Shown here: piece by piece, positions 21,951-32,040 of the stretch
How the letters are laid out: every line of letters begins with the position of its first letter
Numbering within the stretch: the first letter of the stretch is position 1
NCBI RefSeq assembly: GCF_004570325.1
Contig: NZ_SPQO01000003.1
Location: 242,091 to 306,090, forward strand
DNA: 64,000 nt
Direction of reading: 5' to 3'
DNA from: Mycobacterium sp. PS03-16
Lineage (GTDB): Bacteria; Actinomycetota; Actinomycetes; Mycobacteriales; Mycobacteriaceae
Program-made: the position numbers and the translations under genes
The notes under the pieces: generated by a model
The model's database searches: none
What the model was told of the DNA's origin: nothing
What the model saw: the letters and a program-made list of their open reading frames with translations, nothing else

Positions 21951-23249
21951 GTGCCTGCGTTGACACCCGCCCAGATCAGCGCGCTGGACGCCGCGCATGT
22001 CTGGCACCCCTACAGCACCATCGGCGCCGAAGCGGTGCCGCCGGTCGTGGCGCTCGCCGCCCGTGGGGTCTGGATCACCGTCTCCGACCCCGCCGACGGT
22101 GCTCCCGTCGAGGTCATCGACGCCATGAGTTCGTGGTGGACGGCCATCCACGGTCACGGCCACCCGGTGCTCGACGCGGCGATCACCGATCAGCTGGCGA
22201 CCATGAACCATGTCATGTTCGGCGGGCTCACCCACGAGCCCGCGGTGCGCCTCGCGCAGTTGCTCGTCGAGATGACCCCCGCCGGGCTGGACACCGTGTT
22301 CTTCTCCGACTCCGGATCGGTGTCGGTCGAGGTGGCCGTGAAGATGGCGCTGCAGTACTGGCGGGCGCGGGGCCGCACCGGGAAGAGCCGCCTGATGACC
22401 TGGCGCGGCGGCTACCACGGCGACACCTTCGCCCCGATGAGCGTGTGCGATCCGGACGGCGGGATGCACAGCCTGTGGACCGACGTGCTGAACCGCCAGG
22501 TGTTCGCCCCGCCGGTGCCGCGCGAGCACGATCCCGCCTACGTCGAGGCGTTCGAACGGCAACTGGTCGACCACGCCGACGAGCTGGCCGCCGTCATCGT
22601 CGAGCCGGTGGTGCAGGGCGCGGGCGGGATGCGCTTCCACGATCCGCGCTATCTGAGCGATCTGCGCACGCTGTGCGACCGCCACGGCGTGCTGCTGATC
22701 TTCGACGAGATCGCCACCGGCTTCGGGCGCACCGGGGAGATGTTCGCGGCCGACCACGCCGGGGTCCGTCCCGACATCATGTGCGTGGGCAAGGGCCTCA
22801 CCGGCGGGTACCTCACGCTGGCGGCCACGCTGTGCACGCGCGAGATCGCGCACACCATCAGCACCGGATCGGCCGGGGCGCTGATGCACGGGCCGACGTT
22901 CATGGCCAACGCGCTGGCCTGTGCGGTCGGGGTGGCGTCGATGGAGTTGCTGCTCGCCGGCGACTGGCGGGCCACCGTCGCGGCGATCGAGGCGGGACTG
23001 CGCGACGGGCTGGAGCCGGCGCGCACGCTGCCCGGCGTGGCCGATGTGCGGGTGCTGGGCGCGATCGGCGTGGTCGAGATGCGCCGCCCGGTGGACATGC
23101 GGGTCGCCACCGCGGCCGCGCTGCGCCACCGCGTATGGCTGCGGCCGTTCCGCAACCTGGTCTACGTCATGCCGCCCTACATCTGCAGCGGCGAGGAGCT
23201 CGCCCAGATCACCTCCGCGGTGGTGGGTGTTGTTCGTGCATTAACCTGA
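21951..23249 (+). CDS. bioA: Adenosylmethionine-8-amino-7-oxononanoate aminotransferase
   Basis: Class III PLP aminotransferase of 432 aa that converts KAPA to DAPA using S-adenosylmethionine (cf. Rv1568). Visible are HVWHPYSTI near residue 17, [13 protein letters not shown], the [16 protein letters not shown]-binding aspartate block and [11 protein letters not shown] with PLP-lysine Lys281. GTG at 21951 is supported by a TAGGGT -10 box 6 nt upstream. The TGA stop is the first half of the BioQ operator, which controls bioF just downstream. Confidence 0.97.
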   Translation: MPALTPAQISALDAAHVWHPYSTIGAEAVPPVVALAARGVWITVSDPADGAPVEVIDAMSSWWTAIHGHGHPVLDAAITDQLATMNHVMFGGLTHEPAVRLAQLLVEMTPAGLDTVFFSDSGSVSVEVAVKMALQYWRARGRTGKSRLMTWRGGYHGDTFAPMSVCDPDGGMHSLWTDVLNRQVFAPPVPREHDPAYVEAFERQLVDHADELAAVIVEPVVQGAGGMRFHDPRYLSDLRTLCDRHGVLLIFDEIATGFGRTGEMFAADHAGVRPDIMCVGKGLTGGYLTLAATLCTREIAHTISTGSAGALMHGPTFMANALACAVGVASMELLLAGDWRATVAAIEAGLRDGLEPARTLPGVADVRVLGAIGVVEMRRPVDMRVATAAALRHRVWLRPFRNLVYVMPPYICSGEELAQITSAVVGVVRALT

Positions 23250-23259
23250 ACGGTGTTCA
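23242..23259 (+). promoter_or_regulatory. BioQ operator overlapping the bioFD promoter
   Basis: The dyad TGAAC-GGT-GTTCA (23247-23259) extends to AC-n/n-GT flanks and overlaps a TAACCT -10 box (23242-23247). The identical 18-bp block recurs at 27045-27062 between bioQ and bioB. A repressor bound here would cover the -10 box and start site. The dyad resembles the TGAAC-N3-GTTAC type reported for corynebacterial BioQ (from memory). It lies after the bioA coding region, so bioFD can be controlled separately from bioA. Confidence 0.85.
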
Positions 23260-23279
23260 AGTCGTCCCCGAGGAGCACC

Positions 23280-24428
23280 GTGACGCGCGTTGACCTGTCC
23301 CCGCTGGCGTGGCTCGACGACGTCGCCGAGCAGCGCCGCGCCGCCGGCCTGCGCCGCAGACTGCGGGCGCGTCCCCCGGTCGGCGCCGAACTCGACCTCG
23401 CCTCCAACGACTACCTCGGGCTGTCGGCGCATCCGCGGGTCATCGAAGGCGGCGTGGACGCCCTGCGCACGTGGGGCGCCGGGTCGACGGGTTCGCGGCT
23501 GGTCACCGGCAACACCGAACTGCACGAGGGCTTCGAGCGGGCGCTCGCCGACTTCACCGGCGCCGACTCCGCGCTGGTGTTCTCGTCGGGCTACACCGCC
23601 AACCTGGGTGCGGTGGTGGCGCTGTCCGGGCCCGGATCGCTGCTGGTCTCCGATGCGTTCACCCACGCCTCGCTGGTCGACGCGTGCCGGCTGTCGCGGG
23701 CCCGCGTCGAGGTGACCCCGCACCGCGACGTCGCCGCGGTGGAGGCCGCGCTCGCCGCCCGCGACGAGGAGCGCGCCGTGGTGCTCACCGACTCGGTGTT
23801 CTCCGCCGACGGGGTGATGGCCCCGTTGCGCGCGCTGCACGACGTCTGCCGCCGCCACGGCGCGGTCCTGCTCGTCGACGAGGCGCACGGGCTCGGGGTG
23901 CGCGGCGACGGCGGTCGCGGACTGCTGCACGAGCTGGGCCTGGCCGGTGCACCCGACGTGGTGATGACCACGACGCTGTCCAAGGCGCTCGGCAGCCAGG
24001 GCGGCGTGGTGCTCGGTGCGGCCGCGGTGCGCGCCCACCTCATCGACGCCGCCCGCCCGTTCATCTTCGACACCGGGCTGGCGCCTGCCGCGGTCGGCGC
24101 CGCGTGGGCCGCACTCGAGGTGCTGACCGCCGAGCCGTGGCGCGCACAGGCGGTGCTCGACAACGCGGCCGCCCTGGCTCACGCTTGCGGAGTGCGAGAA
24201 CAACCGGAGTCGGCCGTCGTCTCGGTCATTCTCGGCGAACCGGAGGTCGCGCTGGCCGCGGCCGCCGCGTGCCTGGAGCGCGGCCTGCGAGTCGGGTGCT
24301 TCCGACCGCCGACCGTGCCGGCCGGCACGTCCCGGCTGCGGCTGACCGCGCGCGCTTCGCTGACCGAAGCGGAACTCGACGTCGCGCGGCAGGTGCTCGG
24401 TGACGTCCTGGAGACGGCGCGACGATGA
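23280..24428 (+). CDS. bioF: 8-amino-7-oxononanoate synthase
   Basis: PLP enzyme of the alpha-oxoamine synthase family, 382 aa, joining pimeloyl thioester and alanine to make KAPA (cf. Rv1569). Motifs include [13 protein letters not shown] near the start, the [15 protein letters not shown] block and the PLP lysine in [12 protein letters not shown] (Lys235). GTG at 23280 has a good GAGGAG 4 nt upstream. An in-frame GTG at 23253 would add nine residues but lies inside the operator; since a TAACCT -10 box ends 5 nt before it, a leaderless alternative form is possible. It overlaps bioD by 4 bp. Confidence 0.95.
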   Translation: MTRVDLSPLAWLDDVAEQRRAAGLRRRLRARPPVGAELDLASNDYLGLSAHPRVIEGGVDALRTWGAGSTGSRLVTGNTELHEGFERALADFTGADSALVFSSGYTANLGAVVALSGPGSLLVSDAFTHASLVDACRLSRARVEVTPHRDVAAVEAALAARDEERAVVLTDSVFSADGVMAPLRALHDVCRRHGAVLLVDEAHGLGVRGDGGRGLLHELGLAGAPDVVMTTTLSKALGSQGGVVLGAAAVRAHLIDAARPFIFDTGLAPAAVGAAWAALEVLTAEPWRAQAVLDNAAALAHACGVREQPESAVVSVILGEPEVALAAAAACLERGLRVGCFRPPTVPAGTSRLRLTARASLTEAELDVARQVLGDVLETARR

Positions 24429-25114
24429 GCATTCTCGTCGTCACCGGTACCGGAACCGGGGTGGGCAAGACCGTCGCCACCGCGGCGCTGGCCTGCGCGG
24501 CCCGGCTGGGCGGTGTCGACGTGGCGGTGTGCAAACCCGTGCAGACCGGCACGAACCCCATCGACGGGCCCGGTGACGACGATCTCGCCGATGTGGGCCG
24601 ACTGGCCGGTGTGGGCGCGCTGCACGCGGGCTGGCGCTATCCCGAACCGATGGCGCCACCGGCCGCCGCCCGCCTGGCCGGCCTGGCGCTGCCCGACCGC
24701 GGCGAGCTCGTGGAGTGGGTGCGCCGCGCCGATGCGCCGGGGCGGCTGACCCTGGTCGAGGGTGCGGGCGGCCTGCTGGTCGAACTCGGCGAGGGCGGCG
24801 TCACGCTGCGCGATGTCGCGGCAGATCTCGCCGCCCCGGTGCTCGTGGTCACCGCCGCCGGTCTGGGCACGCTCAACCACACGGCGCTGACGCTGGAAGC
24901 CCTCGCCGCGCGCGACGTCCCGTGCGCCGGGCTGGTGATCGGTGCATGGCCGGCACAGCCCGGCCCGATCGAGGTGGACAACCGCGGCGAACTGGCCCGG
25001 ATGGCGCCGGTGCGTGCCGCACTGCCCGCGGGCGTGGGTTCGGTCGGCCCGGCGGACTTCGAACGGATCAGCGCGACGGCCTTCGACCCCGGCTGGATCG
25101 CAGGCCTGCACTAG
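24425..25114 (+). CDS. bioD: Dethiobiotin synthetase
   Basis: ATP-dependent ureido-ring-forming enzyme of 229 aa, turning DAPA plus CO2 into dethiobiotin (cf. Rv1570). The P-loop is GTGTGVGKT at residues 8-16, followed by CKPVQTG with the CO2/DAPA-contacting lysine, and the [15 protein letters not shown] segment in the centre. ATG at 24425 overlaps the bioF stop (ATGA), so the pair is translationally coupled. The next gene starts immediately after its stop codon. Confidence 0.96.
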   Translation: MSILVVTGTGTGVGKTVATAALACAARLGGVDVAVCKPVQTGTNPIDGPGDDDLADVGRLAGVGALHAGWRYPEPMAPPAAARLAGLALPDRGELVEWVRRADAPGRLTLVEGAGGLLVELGEGGVTLRDVAADLAAPVLVVTAAGLGTLNHTALTLEALAARDVPCAGLVIGAWPAQPGPIEVDNRGELARMAPVRAALPAGVGSVGPADFERISATAFDPGWIAGLH

Positions 25115-25639
25115 ATGGTCCATTCCGTGGAGTTGCTGTTCGATCCGGACACCGACGCTGCGGTCCGCGGCCTGTGGAACGAGCTGGCGCAGGCGGGAAT
25201 TCGCAGTCAGGCCGGCCACCGGTCGCCCACGAATCGGCCGCACGCGACGCTGACGGTCGCCGAGGACATGGCCGACGCGGTCGACGACGCGTTGCGTCCA
25301 CTGCTCGCCCGGCTGCCGCTGCCCTGCGCCATCGGCGCCCCGATGCTGTTCGGCGGCGGCCGCGCGGTCACGCTGGTGCGGCTGCTGGTGCCGTCCGCGG
25401 AGCTACTGGATCTGCACGCCGAGGTGCACCGGGTGACGCGGCCGCACATGCCGGCGGGGCCGCTGCCGCATTCGGATCCGGGTCAGTGGACCCCGCATGT
25501 GACGCTGGCCCGGCGAGTGCCGCCCGACCAGATCGCGACGGCGATCGCGCTGCCGAAGTTCGCCCGGACCATCCACGGCCGCATCACCGGGCTGCGGCAC
25601 TGGGACGGCAACAAGCGTGAAGAGCACCCGATCGGCTGA
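25115..25639 (+). CDS. 2'-5' RNA ligase / 2H phosphoesterase family protein
   Basis: A 174-aa protein with the two HxTx motifs of the 2H phosphoesterase superfamily: HATL (about residue 43) and HVTL (about residue 128), about 85 residues apart as in LigT/ThpR proteins. Such enzymes act on 2',3'-cyclic or 2'-5' phosphodiester ends of RNA or nucleotides; the substrate here is unknown. It corresponds to Rv1571 and starts directly after the bioD stop, making it the third gene of the bioF operon. A link to biotin synthesis is positional only. Confidence 0.85.
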   Translation: MVHSVELLFDPDTDAAVRGLWNELAQAGIRSQAGHRSPTNRPHATLTVAEDMADAVDDALRPLLARLPLPCAIGAPMLFGGGRAVTLVRLLVPSAELLDLHAEVHRVTRPHMPAGPLPHSDPGQWTPHVTLARRVPPDQIATAIALPKFARTIHGRITGLRHWDGNKREEHPIG

Positions 25640-25663
25640 TCTCCGGGAGTACCTTACGGATCG

Positions 25664-26437
25664 GTGGCCCAACGATCCGAGGAGGAATCCGGCGCCTCCT
25701 ACTGGAGCCCAGGCCGGATGCACTGGTGGACGACGACGGCGATCGCCGTGGTCGGCGCCGTGGTCGGGGGCACCTCGCTGATCATGAACTTCTTCTACCA
25801 CCCGGGCCCGCCGCCGGCGACGATCGATTCGGGTCACTCGGAATTCATGAAACTCAGCTACGCCGATCGGATCGACCGCTGCGTGCCCTACATCTCGCAA
25901 CACCTCGACGCGTGGCGCGACCGGTGGCGCAGCGCACTCACCGAGTCCGGGACCGCGCTGCAGAAGCCGCCGGTGCCGTTCGCCGCGCTGGGTGATGTGA
26001 ATGCCACCGGTCAGGCGATCGTCAACGTCCATCTGGCGGTGGTCGACTACGCCGAGAAGCTCGCGCCCACCGACGAGGGTGAGAACCTGCTGTCATGTGT
26101 GTACGCGCCGGCGCTGAAAACCGGCCCGGCGCACACCTATCCGGACATCGCCGCACTCGTCGGCAGCGGTAACGACGCGCCCAAGGCGGACAACCTCGTG
26201 ACGTCGGAGAGCCCGGTCTACCTGCAGGGCGAGTTCGCAGGCGTCACCGCGGAAGGGCGGCCGAACAAGATCGTCGAGGTCACCATCCGTCCCGGCCCGA
26301 GCCAGACCCGCCGCCAGCTCGGCTTCGCGATGGTGTCAGCGCACGAACCCGGCGTACAGATGTGGGCCCTGATCGCGTCGGTGGATGCGGGCGACCCGCA
26401 GTGGATGCCCGACGTCGCCGGCTACCGGGGGTTCTGA
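25664..26437 (+). CDS. Hypothetical membrane-anchored protein
   Basis: A 257-aa protein with one hydrophobic segment near residues 24-44 (ITAIAVVGAVVGG-like core) following a short charged N-terminus. The long C-terminal domain (about residues 50-257) is probably exported and ends with a VAGYRGF segment. Trp-rich pieces (YWSPGRMHWWTTT) precede the membrane anchor. The GTG start is 24 nt after the 2H phosphoesterase gene, so it may be the last gene of the bioFD unit. I do not recognise a characterised family. Confidence 0.6.
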   Translation: MAQRSEEESGASYWSPGRMHWWTTTAIAVVGAVVGGTSLIMNFFYHPGPPPATIDSGHSEFMKLSYADRIDRCVPYISQHLDAWRDRWRSALTESGTALQKPPVPFAALGDVNATGQAIVNVHLAVVDYAEKLAPTDEGENLLSCVYAPALKTGPAHTYPDIAALVGSGNDAPKADNLVTSESPVYLQGEFAGVTAEGRPNKIVEVTIRPGPSQTRRQLGFAMVSAHEPGVQMWALIASVDAGDPQWMPDVAGYRGF

Positions 26438-26443
26438 CCGAGG

Positions 26444-27034
26444 CTAGCCGGGAGACGTTGCGGCCGAACGAATCCCGGCGTCCATCCCGTCGACGAACAG
26501 GTCGAGGCCGAAGGCGAAGCGCACAGCGGGCTCGTCGGTGAGTACCGACTGCGCCTCGGGCAGCTCGGCCCCCGCAGCGTCCCACTGCAGGCGGGACTGC
26601 TCGTCGACGGTGAAGCCGAGCACGTAGTAGACGACCGTGCGGGCCGCCAGCCCGGCATGCGCGGGCGCGACGCCGGCCTCGGCCGCCGCGCCGGCCAGCC
26701 GGTCGAGGATCCGGATCATCGCCTCGGAGCGGCCGGCGGCCACGCTGGCCGATACGAGTTCGGCGCCGTCGGTGTGCGACAGCAGCGCGTCCCGCAACTG
26801 GCCGCACAGACCCCGCACGCGGTGCCGCCAGTCGCCCGGCGGGTCGCTGACCGGTTCCAGGATCCGGTCGGCGATCGCGCCGAGCAGTTCCTGTTTGTTG
26901 GCGAAATGCCAGTACAGCGCGCCCGGGGAGACGGTGAGCTCGCGGGCGAGCCGGCGCATCGTCAGATCCGCGAGGCCGTAGTTGTCCAGGAGGGCGGTGG
27001 CGGCGTCGACCACGTCACGTTTGTGCAGCTGCAC
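26444..27034 (-). CDS. bioQ: TetR-family biotin repressor BioQ
   Basis: A 196-aa TetR regulator. The HTH is clear: NYGLADLTMRRLARELTVSP then GALYWHFANKQELLGAI. It is divergent from bioB, and the intergenic region carries the dyad TGAACGGTGTTCA that is repeated exactly before bioF. This setting and the dyad match the BioQ biotin regulator described in M. smegmatis and Corynebacterium. GTG at 27034 lies 6 nt after a leftward TAGGGT -10 box, so the mRNA is probably leaderless and the gene autoregulated. The assignment rests on context and operator, not on a ligand-site match. Confidence 0.88.
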   Translation of the reverse strand: MQLHKRDVVDAATALLDNYGLADLTMRRLARELTVSPGALYWHFANKQELLGAIADRILEPVSDPPGDWRHRVRGLCGQLRDALLSHTDGAELVSASVAAGRSEAMIRILDRLAGAAAEAGVAPAHAGLAARTVVYYVLGFTVDEQSRLQWDAAGAELPEAQSVLTDEPAVRFAFGLDLFVDGMDAGIRSAATSPG

Positions 27035-27040
27035 ACCGCT

Positions 27041-27062
27041 ACCCTAACCTGAACGGTGTTCA
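27041..27062. promoter_or_regulatory. Divergent bioQ/bioB promoters with BioQ operator
   Basis: The rightward -10 TAACCT (27045-27050) and the leftward -10 TAGGGT (forward 27041-27046) overlap by two bases. The dyad TGAAC-GGT-GTTCA occupies 27050-27062. One bound BioQ dimer could therefore block bioB and bioQ at once. The block from TAACCT to GTTCA is identical to that before bioF. Confidence 0.88.
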
Positions 27063-27081
27063 AGTACCGGAGGAGGGCTAA

Positions 27082-28080
<999 letters not shown>

Positions 28081-28090
28081 ATCCTCCGTG

Positions 28091-28318
28091 ATGACCACCG
28101 AACTGCCCGCGCCGGTCGGTGCCGGCGTCTACAACGTCTACACCGGCGCGCCGGCCGGGTCCGCGGTGCCGACGGCGGCCCAGTTGGGCCTCGAACCGCC
28201 GCGCTTCTGCGCCGAATGCGGGCGGCGGATGATCGTGCAGGTGCGTCCCGACGGCTGGTGGGCGAAGTGCTCGCGCCACGGCGTGGTGGACTCCACGGAC
28301 CTGGACTCCCGCCGGTGA
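28091..28318 (+). CDS. bsaP: Biotin synthase auxiliary protein
   Basis: A 75-aa protein corresponding to Rv1590, 10 nt downstream of bioB. The N-terminal half is unstructured-looking. The C-terminal half holds CAECG (Cys40, Cys43) and KCSRHG (Cys60, His63), a CxxC...CxxH set suited to bind an Fe-S cluster or zinc. Published work describes the Rv1590 homologue as an auxiliary protein that mycobacterial BioB requires to make biotin; I rely on memory for that link. ATG at 28091 is used, with a GTG directly before it as an alternative. It overlaps the next gene by 4 bp. Confidence 0.85.
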   Translation: MTTELPAPVGAGVYNVYTGAPAGSAVPTAAQLGLEPPRFCAECGRRMIVQVRPDGWWAKCSRHGVVDSTDLDSRR

Positions 28319-28956
28319 ACGGCGACCCCGGGCCGCGGCGGTCCCGCCGGCGGGCGGCGACCATCACCGTGGTCGCGCTGGCCGTCGCCGGTGCGCTGGT
28401 CGGTGCGCTGTGGTCCGTGCTGGCCCCGCCGGTGCACGGCGTCGTGGCGCTGACGCGGACGGGTGATCGGGTCCGCGCCTACCTCGGCGGTGAGGCCGAC
28501 CACTTCTTCACCGGGGCGTTCCTGCTGATCGGCATGGTCGCGGTGATCGCGGTCGTGGCGGCGGTCTGGGTGTGGCAATGGCGGGCGCACCGTGGCCCGT
28601 TGCTGGTCACGGCGCTGGCCGCAGGCAGCGCGGTGGCCGTCGCGGTGGCGGCCGGCGCCGGCGCGGCACTGGCGCGTCTGCGGTACGGCGTCATCGACGT
28701 GGCCGCGGCGCCGGTGACCCAGGAGCGCCGCGTGCACTACGTCACCGAGGCGCCCGCGGTGTTCTTCGGGCACACGCCGCTGCAGATCGCGGCGTCGATC
28801 GTGTTCCCGGCCGGGATCGCTGCGCTGGTCTACGCGCTGTGCGCGGTGTCCAGCGCCCGCGACGATCTGGGCGCGTGGCCGCCGCAGGAGTTCACTGGTC
28901 GAACTGCGACAGCGGACGACGCTCTACCCGTTGGCCCGTCATCACCTTCGCACTGA
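28315..28956 (+). CDS. DUF2567 membrane protein
   Basis: A 213-aa protein corresponding to Rv1591. It has an Arg-rich N-terminus, four hydrophobic segments (about residues 17-40, 61-85, 95-118 and 160-185), and a periplasmic-like loop between the first two. The GTG at 28315 overlaps the bsaP stop (GTGA), so it is translated with bioB and bsaP. Its last 65 bp overlap the convergent lipase gene. Function unknown; a biotin link is only positional. Confidence 0.78.
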   Translation: MNGDPGPRRSRRRAATITVVALAVAGALVGALWSVLAPPVHGVVALTRTGDRVRAYLGGEADHFFTGAFLLIGMVAVIAVVAAVWVWQWRAHRGPLLVTALAAGSAVAVAVAAGAGAALARLRYGVIDVAAAPVTQERRVHYVTEAPAVFFGHTPLQIAASIVFPAGIAALVYALCAVSSARDDLGAWPPQEFTGRTATADDALPVGPSSPSH

Positions 28957-30244
28957 TCACGGCCAGGCGCAGCATGCCCCGGTAGGTCGACGGGTTGAGC
29001 AGCGTCGGCCACTTGGTGCGGGTCAGGTGTTCGGCCAGCGGCCGCCCGGCGAACCGGTCCCGCAGCCAGCGCAGCGTCATCGGCGCCGACATCGGATGCA
29101 GCAGCATGTGTTCGCTGAACGCGTCGCGGTGGTAGGTGACGTGGGCCCCGCCCTCGGAGTACGTCTCGGTCAGCGCGTCGATGTCATCGACCGACACGAT
29201 GCGGTCGTGCACCGCCTGCACGATCAGCACAGGTGGGCGCGGCGCCGCGGTGCCCAGCTTGATGCTGTCGAAGACGTGCTGCACCTCGGGCGTCTGCAGC
29301 AGCTCCTCCAGCGGCCGGTCGATGAGCTTGCCCATGTCCATGCCGATCCAGCGCAGCACGGCGTGGGCGGTGGTCATCTTCTCGATCCGCAGCAGCATCG
29401 CCTTGCCGGTGTCGGTGGCGTGCTGCTGGATCACCCGGTCGAGATCCGGATAGGTGTGTGACAGTGCGGCCACCACCATGGCGGGCAGTCCGGAGTAGAA
29501 GCTGCCGTTGAGCCGGCGGAACGCGTTGCCGAGGTCGGCGACGGGTGAGCCGAGCACGGCGCCCACCAGGTTGAGTTCCGGGGCGTACTCGCCGCACATC
29601 TCGGCGGCCCACGCGGTGGCGAGCCCGCCGCCGGAGTAACCCCACAGACCCACCGGCGCCGCATCCGACAGGCCGAGCCGGTCGCTGTTCAGCGCCGCGC
29701 GGACGCCGTCGAGCACGTGGTAACCGGGCTCGTAGGGGGCGCCCCAGATGCCGCGGGGACCCTCGTGGTCGGGCACGGACACCGCCCAGCCCTCGGCCAG
29801 CGCGGCCGAGATCAGCAGGAATTCCAGCTGCGCCAGCGCGCCGACGGCCTTCGCGCCGCGCCGCAGGGCGTACGACGGGAAACAGCGGCCGGCGACCGCG
29901 TCGATCGCACACTGGTACGACACGATGGGGCAGGGTCGCTTGGGGTCGCGTTCGGTGGGCGCCACCACGGTGGTGACCGTGGCCGCCGGGTTCCCGGCGA
30001 AGTCGGTGGTGCGGTAGAGCAGCTGGGTCGCGGTGAACTGCTGGGGGACCAGGCCCAGGAACGCCAGTTCGACGTCGCGCGAGCGCAGCACCGTCCCGGG
30101 GTGGGCGTGCTGGAAACCCGGTGGCGGTTCGTAGAAGGGATCCTTGGCGGGCACCAGGGGGCGGGTGCCGCGGGCAACGTCTTCGTGACGGGGCTGGCCG
30201 ATCCACTCGGCGCCGCTTTGCCGCGCCACGTTGCCAGAGTCCAT
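28892..30244 (-). CDS. Secretory-lipase (LIP) family alpha/beta hydrolase
   Basis: A 450-aa serine hydrolase of the LIP family (cf. Rv1592c). The nucleophile elbow is [14 protein letters not shown]. The late [12 protein letters not shown] block carries the likely catalytic Asp, and [14 protein letters not shown] the likely His. The N-terminus is hydrophilic, with no clear signal peptide despite the family name. ATG at 30244 lies 6 nt after a leftward AACAAT -10 box, and a CTTAA/TTAAG dyad lies just upstream, suggesting repressor control. Likely substrates are lipid esters, unproven. Confidence 0.85.
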   Translation of the reverse strand: MDSGNVARQSGAEWIGQPRHEDVARGTRPLVPAKDPFYEPPPGFQHAHPGTVLRSRDVELAFLGLVPQQFTATQLLYRTTDFAGNPAATVTTVVAPTERDPKRPCPIVSYQCAIDAVAGRCFPSYALRRGAKAVGALAQLEFLLISAALAEGWAVSVPDHEGPRGIWGAPYEPGYHVLDGVRAALNSDRLGLSDAAPVGLWGYSGGGLATAWAAEMCGEYAPELNLVGAVLGSPVADLGNAFRRLNGSFYSGLPAMVVAALSHTYPDLDRVIQQHATDTGKAMLLRIEKMTTAHAVLRWIGMDMGKLIDRPLEELLQTPEVQHVFDSIKLGTAAPRPPVLIVQAVHDRIVSVDDIDALTETYSEGGAHVTYHRDAFSEHMLLHPMSAPMTLRWLRDRFAGRPLAEHLTRTKWPTLLNPSTYRGMLRLAVISAKVMTGQRVERRPLSQFDQ

Positions 30245-30250
30245 CCGGCC

Positions 30251-30274
30251 ATTGTTACTTAAGACGTCTTTAAG
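30251..30274 (-). promoter_or_regulatory. Promoter and dyad operator of the lipase gene
   Basis: The leftward -10 AACAAT (forward 30251-30256) is 6 nt before the ATG. Directly behind it lies the dyad CTTAA-GACGTCT-TTAAG (30258-30274), whose core AAGACGTCTT (30261-30270) is itself a perfect palindrome. This places a probable repressor site in the -10/-35 spacer. No regulator gene sits next to it; nrtR is adjacent but has a different operator. Confidence 0.55.
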
Positions 30275-30286
30275 AATCCAATCGAC

Positions 30287-30979
30287 TCACCCGGGCGGGC
30301 GCAGCGCGGCGAACTCGTCGGTGACGCGGTAGCGCGATTCGGTGAACCGGTACAGCGCGGGCGGACGGCCGCCGCTGCGGCCCGATCGGGCGGTCGAGCC
30401 GGTCCGGGTGATCACCTTCCGGCGTTCGAGGACACGCTGCAGATTGGTCGCATCGACCTGGTATCCGAGCGCCGCGCCGTAGATGTCCCGCAGTGTCGAC
30501 AGGGCGAACTCCTCAGGAGCCAAGGCGAATCCGATGTTGGTGTAGGAGAGTTTCGCCACCAGCCGGGTGCAGGCGTGTTCGACCATCGGACGGTGGTCGA
30601 ACGCCATCTCGGGCAGTTCGGCCACCGGGTGCCAGCGGGTGTCCGCCGGCAGCGCCGGGGTGGCGGGGGAGGGCACCAGGCCCAGGAACGTCGAGGCGAT
30701 GGTGCGCGGACCGGGCACCCGGGCCGGGTCGGAGAACACCGCCAATTGCTCGAGGTGGGCCAGTTGCTGGACGTCGACCTTCTCGGCGAGCTGACGGCGC
30801 ACCGAGGTCGTCAGATCCTCGTCGGGCCCGATGCGCCCGCCGGGCAGCGACCATCTGTCACGTTCCGGCTGCCGGGCCCGCTGCCATAACAGCACGTGAA
30901 GCGCGGGTCGGCGGGTGTCGACGCCGCGTACCTGGAACACGACGGCGAGCACCTCGTGGGCGGTGTTAGGATGAGCCAT
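30287..30979 (-). CDS. nrtR: Nudix-domain NAD repressor NrtR
   Basis: A 230-aa protein (cf. Rv1593c) with an N-terminal Nudix domain and a C-terminal winged helix, the NrtR architecture. The Nudix box starting at Gly48 is degenerate: the canonical REUxEExGU is RQLAEKVDV, with Glu to Gln63, Glu to Lys67 and Gly to Asp69. This supports a sensing rather than hydrolytic role. The wing region is rich in Arg/Ser (ARSGRSGGRPPALYRF). ATG at 30979 is preferred, with a leftward TACAAT -10 box 7 nt upstream inside the shared operator. NrtR is known in M. smegmatis to repress nadABC. Confidence 0.9.
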   Translation of the reverse strand: MAHPNTAHEVLAVVFQVRGVDTRRPALHVLLWQRARQPERDRWSLPGGRIGPDEDLTTSVRRQLAEKVDVQQLAHLEQLAVFSDPARVPGPRTIASTFLGLVPSPATPALPADTRWHPVAELPEMAFDHRPMVEHACTRLVAKLSYTNIGFALAPEEFALSTLRDIYGAALGYQVDATNLQRVLERRKVITRTGSTARSGRSGGRPPALYRFTESRYRVTDEFAALRPPG

Positions 30980-31002
30980 GTTTTCGATTGTAAGTCGAAA
31001 AC
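30980..31002. promoter_or_regulatory. NrtR operator between nrtR and nadA
   Basis: A perfect 8-bp inverted repeat, GTTTTCGA (30980-30987) and TCGAAAAC (30995-31002), around the 7-bp centre TTGTAAG. The leftward TACAAT -10 of nrtR (forward 30987-30992) is embedded in it, so the repressor would silence its own gene. nadA starts 25 nt to the right. Confidence 0.85.
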
Positions 31003-31026
31003 CCTGATCCGATCGAGGAGCCGGCC

Positions 31027-32040
31027 GTGACGCTGTTGAACGAGACGTTCCAGGCGGAATCCACCGACGATGTCGCCCCGACGCCCGAGTGGGCAGCCGA
31101 GATCCGCCGCCTGGCCCGCCAGCGTGGCGCCACGGTGCTGGCACACAACTACCAGCTCCCGGCGATCCAGGACGTCGCCGACCACGTCGGCGACTCGCTG
31201 GCCCTGTCCCGCATCGCCGCCGAGGCGCCGGAGGACACCATCGTGTTCTGCGGTGTGCACTTCATGGCCGAGACCGCCAAGATTCTGTCGCCGGACAAGA
31301 CCGTGCTGATCCCCGATCAGCGGGCCGGCTGCTCGCTGGCGGATTCGATCACCGCCGACGACCTGCGGGAGTGGAAGTCCGAACATCCCGATGCGGTGGT
31401 GGTGTCCTATGTCAACACCACGGCCGCGGTGAAGGCGCTGACCGACATCTGCTGCACGTCGTCCAACGCGGTCGAGGTGGTGGCGTCGATCCCCGCCGAC
31501 CGTGAGGTGCTGTTCTGCCCGGACCAGTTCCTCGGCGCCCACGTCCGCCGGGTGACCGGACGGCGGAACCTGCACATCTGGGCCGGGGAGTGCCACGTCC
31601 ACGCCGGGATCAACGGCGATGAACTCGCCGACCAGGCTCGCGCGCACCCCGACGCCGAACTGTTCGTCCACCCCGAATGCGGTTGCGCCACCTCGGCGCT
31701 CTACCTCGCCGGCGAGGGCGCCTTCCCCGAGGACCGGGTGAAGATCCTGTCGACCGGCGGCATGCTCGACGCGGCCCGAGAGAGCCGCGCGCGGCAGGTG
31801 CTGGTCGCCACCGAGGTCGGCATGCTGCACCAATTACGCCGCGCCGCACCGGACATCGACTTCCGGGCGGTCAACGACCGGGCGTCGTGCCGGTACATGA
31901 AGATGATCACCCCGGGGGCGCTGCTACGCAGTCTGACCGACGGGACCGACGAGGTCGACGTCGCCCCGGAGACCGCACGGGCGGCGCGGCGCAGCGTGGA
32001 GCGGATGATCGCGATCGGGCAACCCGGCGGCGGGGAATGA
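31027..32040 (+). CDS. nadA: Quinolinate synthase
   Basis: A [4Fe-4S] enzyme of 337 aa that condenses iminoaspartate with dihydroxyacetone phosphate to quinolinate (cf. Rv1594). Key features are [20 protein letters not shown] near residue 37, the [15 protein letters not shown] block (Cys75), [13 protein letters not shown] (Cys218, Cys220) and [11 protein letters not shown] (Cys288). These include the cluster ligands of the family. The GTG start has a GAGGAG at 31015-31020. It is the first gene of nadABC, under the NrtR operator, and nadB begins within its stop. Confidence 0.96.
   Translation: MTLLNETFQAESTDDVAPTPEWAAEIRRLARQRGATVLAHNYQLPAIQDVADHVGDSLALSRIAAEAPEDTIVFCGVHFMAETAKILSPDKTVLIPDQRAGCSLADSITADDLREWKSEHPDAVVVSYVNTTAAVKALTDICCTSSNAVEVVASIPADREVLFCPDQFLGAHVRRVTGRRNLHIWAGECHVHAGINGDELADQARAHPDAELFVHPECGCATSALYLAGEGAFPEDRVKILSTGGMLDAARESRARQVLVATEVGMLHQLRRAAPDIDFRAVNDRASCRYMKMITPGALLRSLTDGTDEVDVAPETARAARRSVERMIAIGQPGGGE

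Noticed and set aside
27023..27034. Perfect 12-bp palindrome GTGCAGCTGCAC at the bioQ start
   Set aside because: It is the first four codons of bioQ (GTG CAG CTG CAC). With the TGAAC dyad next to it, a second operator is not needed; probably chance.
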